DNA of 64,000 bases from Branchiostoma floridae (Eukaryota > Chordata > Leptocardii > Amphioxiformes > Branchiostomatidae): positions 29,698,768-29,762,767 of the forward strand of contig NC_049980.1 of NCBI RefSeq assembly GCF_000003815.2, written 5' to 3'. The position numbers and the translations under genes were made by a program. The notes under the pieces are model-generated. The model searched no databases, was not told the origin of the DNA, and was given only the letters and a program-made list of their open reading frames with translations. Shown here in pieces: positions 1 to 11,500 of the stretch (positions are counted from its first letter, which is position 1; the number at the start of each line of letters is the position of its first letter).

Positions 1-1004
1 TCCTCGCAGTCTACATCTACTCCTGCGGCCAATATGTGTTGCAACAGGCTTACATCTCCTAACTCTACCACAACATGTACAATACTACGGCCTACATGAT
101 CTCTTATCTTACACCAACTATCTTTTGAATCTGCTATATATCTTCTGAACTCCTCTATGTCTGCTGCATTCCCTGCCCTTTTTGCACTGGCCAGCTTTTC
201 TTGCATTTCTGCCACTAGTCTTCCCATCTTCTCATCCTCCTCCTTCCATCTTCTTCTCAAGGAACTCAGGTGTTTGGAGCTTGCTGGTCCATCATCCCCA
301 TTCTCCTGTTGTCCCTCCAAGTCAACAGGGATCTCTTCTCCTTCATCCCAGGGATCAGTTGAAATACTGTTCAGTATGACAGCTTGATCAACCCTATGTT
401 GTTCGATGCTTTTGTTGAATTCGAACCTCTTCCGGGCTACTGAAATGTCAAACTGAATATTGTTCTCATCAAACGGAAGGTACTTGTCACTCCTTTTGAT
501 GGGAATGTTAAATTCCTTGCCAAATTCCTCGTTTATGCAGGCCGTACCTGTTAGCGTGGCTTCATTTTCTGTTGACAGCGGAAGTATAACAATGTCGGTT
601 TTCTTGGAGTTTGGAGGATTTGCAGATCTTTGTCGAATTGTGTAGGTTTGCGAGTTCTTGAGGTCTTGTTTGGATAGCCAGGATTTCTGTTGTGCGGCGG
701 TTTTGTCAGTCTGGTCTCGTATGTCTTTGGGGAGTTTGTTCAGTGCTGTGTCTAGCAGGTCCAAGTAGTAGTCATCCTGAGCTTGTTCCCATACTTGTTC
801 CAAGTCGGGATGGGAGTGGAGGAAAACGTCATCGGCAGTCAAGTCTTCTACGGGCTTCTGGGGCATCTCTGCAGTCTCCTTAGCTGAGAACAGTTCCTCG
901 ATGCCTTCCAAGTCTGGTTTGATGGCCATCCGCACTGTGAAATTCCACATCTGTGCCTTGCCACTCAGGACTCTGATGGTCGGACAGCCCGGAGAATATT
1001 TATA
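1..1004 (-). CDS. Partial ankyrin-repeat-type protein, truncated by window edge
   Basis: An uninterrupted minus-strand frame runs from an in-frame stop at 1007-1005 to the window edge, about 334 codons. The first internal ATG is at 950-948 (peptide starts MWNFTVRMAIKPDLEGIEEL), which leaves 316 codons in view. The first half is acidic and I do not recognise it. From about residue 215 it is rich in E, K and R (RRRWKEEDEKMGRLVAEMQ), consistent with a short coiled coil. From about residue 284 it reads GRSIVHVVVELGDVSLLQHI then LAAGVDVD, which fits the ankyrin-repeat pattern GxTxLHxAxxxGxxxxVxxLLxxGAxVx. More repeats would be expected past the edge. It does not resemble PTAR1, whose C-terminus should lie in this direction, so it is a separate gene, a nested gene or a multicopy family member. 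The true 5' end may be inside the N gap. Confidence 0.55.
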
Positions 1005-1009
1005 TTATC

Positions 1010-1687
1010 NNNNNNNNNNNNNNNNNNNNNNNNNNNNNNNNNNNNNNNNNNNNNNNNNNNNNNNNNNNNNNNNNNNNNNNNNNNNNNNNNNNNNNNNNNN
1101 NNNNNNNNNNNNNNNNNNNNNNNNNNNNNNNNNNNNNNNNNNNNNNNNNNNNNNNNNNNNNNNNNNNNNNNNNNNNNNNNNNNNNNNNNNNNNNNNNNNN
1201 NNNNNNNNNNNNNNNNNNNNNNNNNNNNNNNNNNNNNNNNNNNNNNNNNNNNNNNNNNNNNNNNNNNNNNNNNNNNNNNNNNNNNNNNNNNNNNNNNNNN
1301 NNNNNNNNNNNNNNNNNNNNNNNNNNNNNNNNNNNNNNNNNNNNNNNNNNNNNNNNNNNNNNNNNNNNNNNNNNNNNNNNNNNNNNNNNNNNNNNNNNNN
1401 NNNNNNNNNNNNNNNNNNNNNNNNNNNNNNNNNNNNNNNNNNNNNNNNNNNNNNNNNNNNNNNNNNNNNNNNNNNNNNNNNNNNNNNNNNNNNNNNNNNN
1501 NNNNNNNNNNNNNNNNNNNNNNNNNNNNNNNNNNNNNNNNNNNNNNNNNNNNNNNNNNNNNNNNNNNNNNNNNNNNNNNNNNNNNNNNNNNNNNNNNNNN
1601 NNNNNNNNNNNNNNNNNNNNNNNNNNNNNNNNNNNNNNNNNNNNNNNNNNNNNNNNNNNNNNNNNNNNNNNNNNNNNNNNNNNNNNN
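1010..1687. other. Assembly gap (678 N)
   Basis: A run of N. It separates the ankyrin-type frame from the last PTAR1 exon seen, and may hide PTAR1 C-terminal exons or the first exon of the ankyrin-type gene. Confidence 1.
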
Positions 1688-2427
1688 ACTAATTTCATAT
1701 AAATACTCGGCAATTTTGTACCGACGCTAAGAACTGGTCAACATACTATAGATACAAATAGATATAACTGGGTTGATGTTCCATTTGAAGCAATAACAAC
1801 GAGATGAAACGCGTACATATATAATTTGCATAAATCAAGACAAATTTTCCACAATTTTCAGACCGAATTTACAAACCATCCAATGTTATCTCGATACATC
1901 TGTTCCTTGTTTCAACGACTCTACGTACCAAAGAAAGCAGGCATAGATTTTCATAGCAGTCAGATATCGATAACATGCAGAAAACTTACCTCAAAACTTG
2001 GGGGCTGTCGTGCAGAAATCGGAGCTCTCGTACAGCGAATTCTGGCAGCGTCGATCCACACAACATTCACGTCCCCAGGATACTACCGCCCTCCCAGCAT
2101 GCTTCGCGCAGAAAAATACGTTCTCTGTCCCAGGGCTGTCTTTGAGAACCACAAACCACTAGTAGCCCCCATGCGGCCAAAAAGTGAATTGCATAAAAGA
2201 CTCGCACACGCATATTCAGTGGAACAAGACAATTTATTACGACGCTGTGAAGGAGCGTGATTTTTAGTGACAATTGTTAACTCCAGTGGATGATAACTCA
2301 ACAGTCACGAAAGGGGGGTGTTATCAACCAAACTTAAAAGGTACAAATTCTACATTATCTCTAATTGAAAAATTATTCATTTCCAAAATGATGGCCATTT
2401 GAGGTTGAAAGGCTATCTACAACTGAC
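1688..2427. other. Stretch 3' of PTAR1 exon 6, no clear exon
   Basis: On the PTAR1 strand this should be the intron after exon 6. I looked for the missing C-terminal part of PTAR1 (a further WxHRR-type repeat) and did not see it. The plus-strand open frame at 1826-2260 has no recognisable motif. Confidence 0.5.
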
Positions 2428-2540
2428 CTGAAGTGCGTGCCCAGCTGTGTGATGAGGAACTGGCGGTACTGCAGCCCGCTGTGGTCAGAGATGTGGCGGC
2501 TGATCCAATGTCTGGTGTCCGACAGCTCTCTCATCAGGAT
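2428..2540 (-). CDS. PTAR1: PTAR1 exon 6 (last one seen)
   Basis: 113 nt encoding ILMRELSDTRHWISRHISDH then SGLQYRQFLITQLGTHFR. Acceptor TATTGTAG, donor GTCAGT. It ends with 2 nt over, so at least one more coding exon must follow to the left. Confidence 0.92.
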
Positions 2541-5500
2541 CTACAATAGCACAATTCTTTATCAGTGTTGCAGGTAAAACTTTGTTTGTTTGTTTCGTAT
2601 ACCCAGTAAACAGTTAAAACAAGTTTGCCCATACATCTAAGATGCGTAGGGTGGCGCCCATCTCGACTTCGAAACCCTGGGCCACACATTTGTGTAAGTC
2701 ACTACAGCAGGGGGCTGGTCCGCTGGTAGTGATGTGTGTTTAACTTCGAATCCATACTCTACCTCATTAGTGCTGAGTGCTAAGCAGAGAAAGCAGCATG
2801 TACCATTTTTAGAGTCTTTGGTATGACCTACCGTATGCAAGGCTCACTCTACCTGCCACTTGGCCATTGCACTCGGCCATTGTATCGTTTTACAGTAAAC
2901 AGCCTTATGGCATAACACACCAGGTTTTTACTGAACAGTACAAGCTGCATACCGGTCAGATTTATTTGATCCACTCACATCAGGAAGGTCCCCTACTCTG
3001 ATATGTGTGGTGGGTTCTTTAACATGCTCGAGGTGTGGCTATCCTCAATCCCTTTATGCACTCAACATAAACAAGTTAATCCGTCATATTTTCGCAATCA
3101 GTTTATCAAAAGTATAGTATTATAATAATATATCATTCAAAAGCTTACTTATTATCCTACTCATAGGTACTGGTACAGAAAAATCAGATCTGGAAATGAT
3201 TTTCTGTGAAAACTTGTGAATTGGCAATACTCATGATCAAAACAATGGTCAATTTTGCTACACAGGAATCTGTCTGGTAGAGTATCCTACACATACCCAA
3301 TCCTATCTTCACATAAACGATCGGACACCAGAAGTTGACTATACAAGTGTGTCATAATGATACAAAACAAATTTTCCAAAATTTGCCTGCAGGCCAACAC
3401 AGCGTCTGTTTGCAGGAAAATTTCAGCAATTTTTTATGACCCACCCACAAAATTAGTCATGGTGTCATCGTGCAAAAGAATGATTATATGACTTATTCAC
3501 AAGAGGCAGTAAACATAATTCCATCACTTTTGATCTATGTCATTAAACATGTCAGAGAAAATTGATCTTGATGTTTTAAACCATTTCAGAACAGTAGTTT
3601 TAAAAAAAAGGTTTCACGTATCCCTTAAACATACAAAAATGTTTGTCCTATGAATTCGTATTGATAAGCAAGATGTGTTACATCATTGGAAGATTTGTAT
3701 ATTTTGCTTTAAGATGATACCTTGTATCTCCTGAGCTTGCTTAAATGAGTTCCACAAAGTTGGCAGTTTGTTAAGACACCTATAAAATATGATATATAAA
3801 ATATGTTCAAAATTACCTTATTTTCTATTCATTTATTATTCATCATATCAATTATGTATCAATCATTCATCAGCAATCAACTAGATGTACAAGTAATTAC
3901 ATATTTATGTTGATTCAATTATATGGATGACATACGTCAATTATATGGATGACATACGTCAATTTTCTTGAAAACCTTGACTCTACAGAACAGTTTTTGG
4001 ATGATACAGGGTTGGACAAGTCCACTAGCCTTATTGTCCCAGACAAGTGAAAACGCTAATCAGGCAAGTGCATGTCCTACCTCACTTGCCCGATCGGTCA
4101 AGCAAGATTTTTCAATGAATGAGAGTTTTGAGTGTGAGAGAGAGATATGCTTATTACTTTTCACAGACAGGGCATCAAAAATTAGTCAACACAGAAAATA
4201 GAGCAAATGTAAAAAGATTTCCATTGCTGAAAGAGAAAATACACAGAAAAATGTCATCTTTATTTTGGGCAAGTGAAAAGTCGGTTTGTGCAAGAAACTT
4301 TTTTGTGTACTTCACAAATAGGACAAGTTGATATTAGAAAACTATATGTGATATGATCTTCAATTAGGCCATGTTGGTTCAATTATCAACAATATAGATA
4401 ATGTCCTCTGAATACCCCAAAACTCATGTGTATGTGCATGTTGATTGAATAATACTATCATTGTTTGCAGACACAACCAGAAAATGTTGTACTTTTAGAG
4501 TCATACAATAATTGATAGCAATCGATCACATGTCACATAATGGTACCCGCCAGTCACAAAAGTATGGCAAGTTTATTCTCAAACCAGAGGTTAGGCTCTG
4601 ACTGCTTTTAAAGTTTTTTTAGGCATTTTTATTGGGCCTTCTATTTTGTATTGTTTGCCGCAAGACATCAACAGAACGGTACAAAATAGAAAGCCTGATA
4701 AAAACTCCTAAAAAGCATCAGAGCCTAACCTCTGCTTGGAGAGTATGGCACATTTCAACATCAAGACTAACCTTATAGTGACATCTGGCCACATTTTCCA
4801 CCACCCATGCTCTGTGGGTCCAGGCATAGTAATTACTGGGGTATCTTTCTGCACTACGCTGACACACGGCGAGCTCTGCTTCCAGCAGCTTTTCGTCACA
4901 AGGCAGTTCGGCCTTCGTTCCACGCTGAGCGCTGAGAGGCTGCGCTGCTGTAGCACCACCGGAGGCCTGGTCTCCAGCTACCAGACCATTGGTGTGAGAA
5001 GCTGGGGCAACGGGATGGGGTTGGGGGGAGGTAGATGATGTTTTCTGTACAACTTGCTTGAGCAGCCATCTCCTACATGGGAAAAAAATCAATATCTGAT
5101 TTATGTAACATGAAGTGACAGTTCAATGTAGGTAAAATTATGGAAATTTTACTTATGAAAAGTGAAAACAAGAGGCAAGATATACAAGGCACGACAGTCA
5201 TTTTGTCATAAGCAAAAAAGTTATCTTTATTTGTATATTATATATTATTTGCATCCAGGATACAAAACTTCCTATTACCTGTGAGCAAATGTCTCGGAGC
5301 TCTTTGGATGCTTGGTGAGGACCAGTGCAGCAAACTTCAGGTCTTGAATACACTTCAAATCTTCTGCCTCAACTAGCTCTTTCCTAGATTGTAAAGAAAA
5401 TATATAATTAACTCTTTCCTAGAATTTAAATAAATGCTCTTTTTTAGTAATTTAAAGAATAACTCTTACACAGAGCAACACTGAGAATAGCTTCCATTAT

Positions 5501-8500
5501 GATGGAAAATAAGAATAAAGATTTAGAAGAAATTTTGAAAAAAACTTCAAATTTTCTGCTTCATCTAGCTCTTTCATAGAATGTACCCAATAATGCTAAA
5601 TGTTCCTGACAGCAAATGTTGACATGATAGAATCTGATGTACATCAACCTGTAGCTATTAAGATGTACAGTTAACAACAAAATCATTCATGCCCCTTGTA
5701 AACTGGTACAGTGGAATTTGGACCATTTTTAACAAAAAAATAAAATTGAACTATAAATCAAGAACAACTGTATGTAGGTTGACCTCATTTGTAAAACAAT
5801 GGCTGTGAATAGATAATTCCATTCAGGGCATCTTTTGAAGAAGAAAAACTCATCCTAAACCACAAATTCTATATTGAGTATTAAATGTTACATGTATTTA
5901 TATCTGTTATGTATTGTAACAGTGGTGTTCAAGGACTGCTAAACCGAAGACGCCTAACGGCTTAAGCCTTTTGGTTTGCACGTTCGATTTGTGATCCGGC
6001 TGCCCGGGTTCGGCGCGGGTTCGAATCCCGGGAGTCGGGGTGTTGTTTCTTTCTGTTCTTACTCGCCCCTGCCAATTTCTACAATGGTTCCCACGCCGGC
6101 CCTGTGAGTAACAGGCTAGTATGTGCCACACAGGGATGTCGATCTCGGAGATTCGAGGACGAATCTTGAAAAGAAAAGGGGGAGTAGTGTAACAGTGGTG
6201 TTCAAGGACTGCTAAACCGAAGACGCCTAACGGCTTAAGCCTTTTGGCCGAACGGTTTGCATGTTTGATTTGTGATCCGGCTGCCCGGGTTCGGCGCGGG
6301 TTCGAATCCCGAGAGTCGGGGTGTTGTTTCTTTCTGTTCTTACTCGCCCCTGCCAATTCCTACAGTATAACATGCAGCAGTAGTTCAAAGAAGAACAGAG
6401 ACACTTTTTACACAACAAAAGCAATAAAAGGTTCAGCCATCAGGGTATGGATGATAACTCAGCACATATGTGCACACCACCTATTAAACCCCAATATCAT
6501 TGATCACTACTTTCTTAACCAGGTTGTAGTAGTCTATCTTAAATGACATTTACTTCTATAAAATATCACCTTCAGGACGCTCTCCAGTTTTATTACTTCT
6601 GTGATACACTGCAGCCTTCTACAGCAATAAATGTAACAATTAGTTACAACTCTTCTTAATCTAGTATGTAACCTTCATCAAGGTTATAAGGGTACCAGAA
6701 AAGACACTTTAAAAGACAAACTATCCAGAAGATCTTTGCCATTGGATTGAAGTTGAAAAAAATTTCCAGGCTGTTCTTAAAAAAGGGACTAGCTCTTGTG
6801 GCAATACGCCAAGCCTACAGAGATGAGTAGAATTAAATGTGTCCACGGGGAATACAGGAAAAACCTTTGTTGGCACCAGGGGCTTATTTAATGTGTCTGT
6901 GGAACAAAGATAAATGGGCCATTAAAAGAGGCATGCTCTTCTTTTTTACTGTAGACATGTAACATTCACAAATATCACTGCAGTATGGCTGTTCTCAATA
7001 CAAGGGTGCATTGGTGACTCTACGAGGGTCTGTGTGCCTTTTTTCCATGAGACATAGTGAACTATCTTAGTTCACCGTTAATCGTAGCCGGTCTGCCCTA
7101 ATTCAATGTTAAGCATTGTTGGTAAATCATTTGTGAGGCATGATTGGTTGATTCAAATCTAATTTTTGCAGCACCTTACTTGTTATCCTGAATTCAGCAT
7201 TAAGCATTATAGGTAAAGTATTAAATTGTTGCAAACTCAAACACTAAATTCCCAAAACCTTGGCAGTATTTTGTCCACATGTATGTCATGTGGTTATAGC
7301 CCCCAAATGGTAATGGTGAATATTACAACTTTGAGACATAGATACATAACATTTTCTCATGATAATATCAGCGCAGTGTGGCTGTTCTTGGTACAAGGTT
7401 GCATTGGTGACTCAATGAGACTCTGCATGCCTTTTTGGAGAATACTCATACACTATGACTTTGAGCCATCGGCAGAACATTATTTAGTCATTTTTGCAAA
7501 AAACAAAATATCCGAACACATCCAAATGGTTGTGCTATTGCATCATCCTTAAGCCAGAACTTTAAATCCCGTTTCCTTGACGAGGTGACATTGGGAATAT
7601 CCCCACAGCTGTACCACTGCTGGGAATAGCGACCCAAAGCTTCCCTGGAAACGAGGTTGAATTGATTTTCCAATACTCAGGAGATGAGTCTGGCTCTGCG
7701 TTACATCCTGCCTGGAGACTGTCACGTTCTGGAGCCTCCAGGGTCAAGTCCGTCCTGATCAATACATCACATTCTACCGCCTGGGAAATTGCATTTGCTT
7801 ACATGGACTTAGGAGTCAACAGGGGGAGAAATCCAATTATTTCAGTATTTATAGATACTGTGATATAGGAGAGAGTTGGTTTGCTGGTACAACAGCTTTG
7901 TACAGGATTGTACAGACAAAATATGACTGCAGTTTAAAGGGATTGTGACACATTGTGATATAGAACCTCTATATAACCTCCTTGGTGACACTAACAATGC
8001 TGAAATACAACAGTCCCTGACTACATTAAACCATAGTACAATATGTATTATTTAATGAATGTAGACGCTTGTACAAGATATTAGTGACCTTGCTTCCAGC
8101 TCTTGATTTCTGCCGCTAGTAATCTAGTTAAATTCTGTCTGCAATGTCACAGTGAACAAGGCAGCTGGTTTGGAAAAGGCACCACAGCTCGTGAAACACA
8201 TAGTCATGAGAAGCAAACTCTGCTGCACAATCATGGTGATTGTATACAGTTGCAAGTTATGATACTGTTTATATAGATTGCTTCTGGAAGTATATTTGAT
8301 CTGTAAGGTTCCATATTTGTAAAAGTTTGCATACTTTTCATAAACATCTACATTACTTGAATGATAATTATTCTGGTTGAAAGTAATCTGGATGTGTTGC
8401 ATTTTAGCATTATTGGTGGCACAAGCACAACCAATATGGTCTTGAGAAAATTGTAGACCAACACTACTGAGATCAACTGAAAACTTTTACATGATGATAG

Positions 8501-11500
8501 AAATAAAGAGAGGAAATAATGTTAATTCAAGGTACAACACCACTCCCTGGTTGGTTCAAAACCTACAATCCTTTGGCCGCACATGGGGCATATTGAGGTC
8601 ATCTGAGTTCTGTATCTATATAGCCAGTATAACCGCCCTTTGGCGTAACACACCAGCTTTGCTTGTATATTACACTGAACGATCCATCACACCTAAAAGA
8701 GTAAGCATGGAATAGCAGGCGCTCCAGACCCTTGCAATTCAGCCCCACCTACTGTAAGGCCCTCAGAATTCAGCCCCTAGCTGCGAAGAGAGAGCAGTTG
8801 GCCCACCCAAAAATGATAACAAAAAGCAAACTTTTCCAGTCATACCTTATGTTCCAGGCAGTGAGGCAGTCGGCCTGAACCAGGAGCACAGCTCTCGTCG
8901 CCTCCAGCAGGCTTCTGGCACTTCTAGAAACTGGGAAGTACAAGAACGGAAAACAAGAACTTAAGATATCATCTACACAGTAGTCAGCCTTGTCACAAAA
9001 TTTTAGAGTAGGGGGCTAATATATGAAAGTAGCAGGCAAGGTGCGTAGCGGCTTGCGGCGAGCCTCGAAGTGGCGAGCGGGGGGTAGGTACGGGAGGGAG
9101 GTGTCCCCCCATCCCGTAGGGGGGGGGGTCTGGGGGGCCTGGGAAAATTTCTGTAGTAGCAGTAAGTAGTAGAGACATATGGGGTGGCATGCCCTTTCTA
9201 GAAGATGGGAATGTACAAGGTCTTCCGTCTGGGTGAATGATGTAAATCACTGTGTGACTGATACAAGATGGAGGTACACCAGGCATTTGGGTGATTGAAG
9301 TGAATCACGAATCCAGACATCTATATGTACACACCTCAGCATTAACAGTGTTATTGAAAACATTATGGATCGTCCATGCTTGTGCATGTCAATGGCAAAA
9401 ATATCTTACAGACCACCAGATTTAGGAAGTGGTCATCAGCCAAGTAGTCCCCTTATGTAGAAGTGTTCACTTGAACAGGTAACTGGTATGAATGCGAATG
9501 TAAATTTCAACCCATACCTTTTATTTTCCTTCCACTATCATCCCTGCTCCTCGCTCTGAGCACCTTGTCATGTGCATATGGGAAGATCAGCTCCAGACAC
9601 CAGGTTTCTATCCCCAGTTTGTTATTTTCCACCACCACTGGGCTCCGGTTGTGCTGGCAGGTGGGGCAACAGATGAACCCCACCTCATCTCTAGCAAAAC
9701 AAACAAACAAACACAAACAATAGCATGTCAAGAAGCTCATGGAATTGAACACTGAATAGAAATTAAAGACCACAAATGATTAATGCTTGTGATTTAAATT
9801 AAAATTTATAAAGACACAGGTCAACCTAGATTGAGGTGTTCAAGAATTTGTTTTTCCATAGAACTGTACTGTAGAGTGGAGCATGTTGTCCCTGACTACC
9901 GTAGGTGCAATCTTATTGTAGCTTTGAACAATGCTTGCAGATTTTGTAGGTACATGTATGCTGGTGTACTGTGTGCCTGTGAAGTTGAAGAACAGTTAAT
10001 GACTATTTTGATACAGTTACTCTCACTATTTTGCCAATTGCTCTCTTTCAAGACATGGCAATATACATGCACATCACCTAAAAATACACAAGAACACAGT
10101 TATGACATTAAACTTTTGAAATAAATATTTGTAAAGTGGATGTACTTAACCATTCTGGAGGACACATAGTAACATTGACCATTCTCCCTATAGTATAAGT
10201 ATTTGCATGACCTAATACGATTGTAAGTAGGGGTTCCGGGTCACCGTCCTTAAAAGACAATTATGTAAAGTACCTTAGATGGGATGTACTCCTGTAGCCA
10301 TGTTGGGGCCATGAAGGGTGGGCTAACTTATGAAGTTTGTCCAGATGTTATTAAGGCTATTTCAATTTGCTACCATGACAATAAATTAAGTAATAGTATG
10401 CTAATTCTTAAGCTAGCAAAATGGCATTTTGCTAATATTTAAAGTTGTCTAAACCAGCCACCAAAATTTAGAAAAATTAAAGTCGGGAAAGTCATATTCT
10501 GCCTGGATGCCATCAGATGAGCCAACTGGAGCTAGCATACGATGGATTGCATGTTAATCTTAACTGAGCACCAACTTTGTATGAGGAGTGGTCAGGAGCA
10601 AGGTGATGGGAAAGGGCTGACAGTAGAAGGGAGCGAGAAGACGGTTTACTTAGGGTTGCCTTGGAAATTACCGTATACCAGATGCCATGAAATATTGATA
10701 CGACTTGCAAGGTATATGGTTTTATCCCTAAATGGCCTGGTCTCCAGGGGTTTTCCTCTACTCCTAGAGACATGCTGCTAATGACTAGTAATGGCAGCCT
10801 GATAGAGGCAACATGCTGTATTTGATAGGGAATGGAGGTTTATAGCTGTAAATTGCCTTTCCATTGAGTTAAAATTGGGGCTCAACATTGATCTATAATT
10901 TACAAACTTTTTTAATGTTTTAGAAAACAACTGACTAAAAAAATGTCTAAAAATGCTTAAGTCTGAAGTTCAACCGCTAAATTGGAAAACAGCAAAAAAA
11001 CTTATGTTCCAAGTATAGCCTATCAGGAGTGAAACATGATGACGAATACAACGGCAACAATATCTAAGGGTGTCAGAGCAACATAAAGTATTAGGGTTAG
11101 ATTCTTTGAAACATTGGTGAACAAGACAAGCATCTGTTTGTGACATTATCGAGCGCTCCTTGGACAATGAGAGTAATACACAGAAACCCATTGACCTATT
11201 TTACTGTTGAAAAAAGCCAGAAAACAGGTGAAATGGGGACATTGATAATAAGGTTAGAAATGGCATTAACATCCATTACCCTGCTACTAGTGCCATAGAA
11301 TAAATAAGAAAAGATAGCATTCTTCTACAAAGGAATGAATAAAGACCTTTATTATACTTTTTCGACCTAACTGAGCTAATGACAAGTCTGAATAGAGACA
11401 TGTTTACAAACATACACTTGTTGACCAGTATATAAGTAATGGCATGTTGGTTTGGCTTCTTCTTGCTTCCAGGTAATGGGGAAAATGTATGACGGTAACA

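Larger units (their letters stand above)
2541..4771 (-). other. PTAR1 intron 5
   Basis: Holds a minus-strand SINE remnant (about 2870-3060) and a foldback MITE (4575-4745). An AT-rich stretch at 3900-3960 carries a short exact tandem duplication (TCAATTATATGGATGACATA unit). No other coding signal seen. Confidence 0.6.
5915..6364 (+). mobile_element. Miniature LTR retrotransposon (TRIM-like) with tRNA-like LTRs
   Basis: Two near-identical direct repeats (5915-6083, 169 bp; 6188-6364, 177 bp) start TGTAACAGTGG and end CTACA, giving TGTA/TACA termini. A 4-bp target repeat GTAT flanks the unit (5911-5914, 6365-6368). Just after the left LTR lies TGGTTCCCACGCCGGC, a plausible primer-binding site. 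Just before the right LTR lies the purine tract AAAAGAAAAGGGGGAGTAG. The internal part is only 104 bp, with no coding capacity. The LTRs differ mainly by an 8-bp deletion (CCGAACGG) in the left one. Each LTR carries a Pol III B-box match (GGTTCGAATCC); the right one also has an A-box match (TGGCCGAACGG). Alternative: an internally deleted Ty3-type element. Confidence 0.82.
5384..8845 (-). other. PTAR1 intron 3
   Basis: Holds the miniature LTR element at 5915-6364, a partial local duplication (about 6950-7075 and 7330-7450) and a short SINE-type segment near 8610-8690. No coding signal seen. Confidence 0.6.

Noticed and set aside
1826-2260. 144-residue plus-strand open frame near the N gap
   Set aside because: No known motif, no splice context, antisense to the expected PTAR1 intron.
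5907-6356. 149-residue minus-strand open frame over the TRIM-like element
   Set aside because: It contains the same peptide twice because it reads both LTRs; it is a by-product of the repeat.
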